Shown here piece by piece: positions 63,081-64,000 of a stretch of DNA of 64,000 bases (position 1 is its first letter; each line of letters begins with the position of its first letter). This stretch comes from Qipengyuania flava (GTDB lineage Bacteria; Pseudomonadota; Alphaproteobacteria; Sphingomonadales; Sphingomonadaceae), in the NCBI RefSeq assembly GCF_019448255.1, contig NZ_CP080410.1:744001-808000 (forward strand), in the 5' to 3' direction. A program made the position numbers and the translations under genes. The notes beneath the pieces were generated by a model. That model had not been told where the DNA came from. It saw nothing but the letters and a program-made list of their open reading frames with translations, and searched no databases.

Positions 63081-64000
63081 ATGGCCGATTGCATCCTCGT
63101 CCTCGACGCCGGGACAACTTCGACACGCGCGATGGTCTTCGCCGCCGACGGGTCGATGGAGGCCGTGGCGCAGGAGGAGCTTACGCAGCACTATCCGAAG
63201 CCGGGCTGGGTCGAGCATGACGCCGGCGAGATCTGGGAGAAGACGCTGGCCTGCGCCCGAACGGTCGTGGGCGAAGATGCCGGTCGCATTGCCGCCATCG
63301 GCATCACCAACCAGCGCGAAACCGTGGTGGCCTGGGACCGGGACACAGGCGAGCCGCTGGCGCGCGCGATGGTCTGGCAGGATCGCCGCACCGCCGATTT
63401 CTGCGCAGGCATGAAGGACTATGGCCACGAACCGCAGGTGCAGAAGCGCACCGGCTTGCTGCTCGATCCCTATTTCTCCGGCACCAAGATGCGCTGGCTG
63501 CTCGATAATGACGAGGCAGTGCGAAGCGCCTCGCAGGATGGGCGGCTGGCCTTTGGGACGGTTGAGAGCTGGCTGGTCTACAAGCTGTCGGGCGGCGCGC
63601 ACCTCAGCGATGCGAGCAACGCCAGCCGCACGCTCCTGCTCGCGCTCGATGGCGCGCAGTTCGACGAGGATTTGTGCGAGTTGTTCGGCGTGCCGCGCGA
63701 TAGCCTGCCGCAAGTGGTCGACACGCATGGGCAGCTTGCCACTTGTGATGCGCAATGGCTCGGGGCGCCGATCGCCATCTGCGGCCTTGCGGGCGACCAG
63801 CAGTCCGCCACGATCGGGCAGGGCTGCCTGTCCTTCGGCGAAACCAAGGCAACCTACGGCACCGGCGCCTTCGTGCTGACCAACAAGGGGCAGGAGATCC
63901 CGCATTCGGACAACCGGCTGCTCGGAACCGTGCTCTACCAGGAAGGCGGTACGCGGACCTATGCGATCGAGGGTGCCTGCTTCGTGGCGGGCAGCCTGGT
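63081..64000 (+). CDS. glpK: glycerol kinase, 3' end outside window
   Basis: 306 codons visible of about 490-500. FGGY-family kinase that phosphorylates glycerol to sn-glycerol 3-phosphate. ATP/substrate motifs are present: LDAGTTSTRAMVF at 8-20, the RExxVxW region GITNQRETVVAWDRDTGEP near 74-92, MVWQDRRTADFC near 97-108, and the FGGY hinge region GLAGDQQSATIGQGC near 232-246. GGAAGGGAGAAAGC leads to the ATG at 63081. No glpD or glpF is visible before the end. Confidence 0.95.
   Translation, partial: MADCILVLDAGTTSTRAMVFAADGSMEAVAQEELTQHYPKPGWVEHDAGEIWEKTLACARTVVGEDAGRIAAIGITNQRETVVAWDRDTGEPLARAMVWQDRRTADFCAGMKDYGHEPQVQKRTGLLLDPYFSGTKMRWLLDNDEAVRSASQDGRLAFGTVESWLVYKLSGGAHLSDASNASRTLLLALDGAQFDEDLCELFGVPRDSLPQVVDTHGQLATCDAQWLGAPIAICGLAGDQQSATIGQGCLSFGETKATYGTGAFVLTNKGQEIPHSDNRLLGTVLYQEGGTRTYAIEGACFVAGSL

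Overview
The window is GC-rich, gene-dense alphaproteobacterial chromosome, most likely from the Erythrobacteraceae (Sphingomonadales). I infer this from the crtY-crtI-crtB carotenoid order, an alphaproteobacterial-style che operon, MipA/OmpV, DUF2254, PilZ and two Baeyer-Villiger-type flavin monooxygenases, and promoter-like sites of the CTTGC...CTA type. No 16S rRNA gene or other taxonomic marker is present, so the assignment rests on gene content. I find 57 protein genes, no complete tRNA or rRNA gene, no IS element, no CRISPR array and no gap longer than 300 bases.

Layout. 1-7.6 kb (minus strand): crtY, crtI, a LOG-family gene, crtB, then both subunits of a biotin-dependent acyl-CoA carboxylase; crtY-crtI and crtI-LOG overlap by four bases. 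7.6-16.3 kb: envelope and metabolic genes (a DUF2059-like protein, MipA, a BVMO behind a perfect FNR/FixK box, a DUF885 peptidase-like protein, a GT87 membrane protein, a 49-residue protein, an AGCS symporter). 16.5-22.8 kb: the secE-nusG and rplK-rplA pairs, separated by a three-gene block on the opposite strand: a LuxR-HTH/alpha-beta-hydrolase fusion lacking its catalytic His, a secreted protein of unknown function, and a two-motif retropepsin. 22.9-28.9 kb: a FemAB-like acyltransferase plus polysaccharide deacetylase pair, a CinA/MoaB-type protein, a second BVMO, and a PilZ gene translationally coupled to a polysaccharide flippase. 29-33.4 kb: a LacI regulator and a TolB-propeller/amidohydrolase.

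33.4-43.5 kb is a chemotaxis cluster transcribed leftward: cheA, cheW, cheY, cheB, cheR, a GGDEF-EAL protein and two tandem mcp genes whose signalling modules share a 494-bp gap-free repeat. No flagellar or pilus genes lie in the window, so its output cannot be read from context. 43.6-51 kb holds a MATE pump, a class II aldolase-like protein, an orphan [2Fe-2S] subunit, a TonB-dependent siderophore receptor behind a Fur-box-like site, ArsC, an MFS transporter and a PmtA-like methyltransferase. 51-64 kb holds lipB coupled to a small lipoprotein, a diverged CitE-like protein, an Old Yellow Enzyme, an EamA exporter, DUF2254, a prolyl oligopeptidase, nadA, DUF4230, a metallo-beta-lactamase-fold hydrolase and the start of glpK.

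I see no obvious defence or mobile system. The strongest candidates for something undescribed are the three-gene block between nusG and rplK (a pseudo-enzyme regulator and a palindrome-rich intergenic region), the FNR box in front of an oxygen-dependent monooxygenase, the PilZ-flippase pair, and a tRNA-Leu-like 3' fragment upstream of secE.
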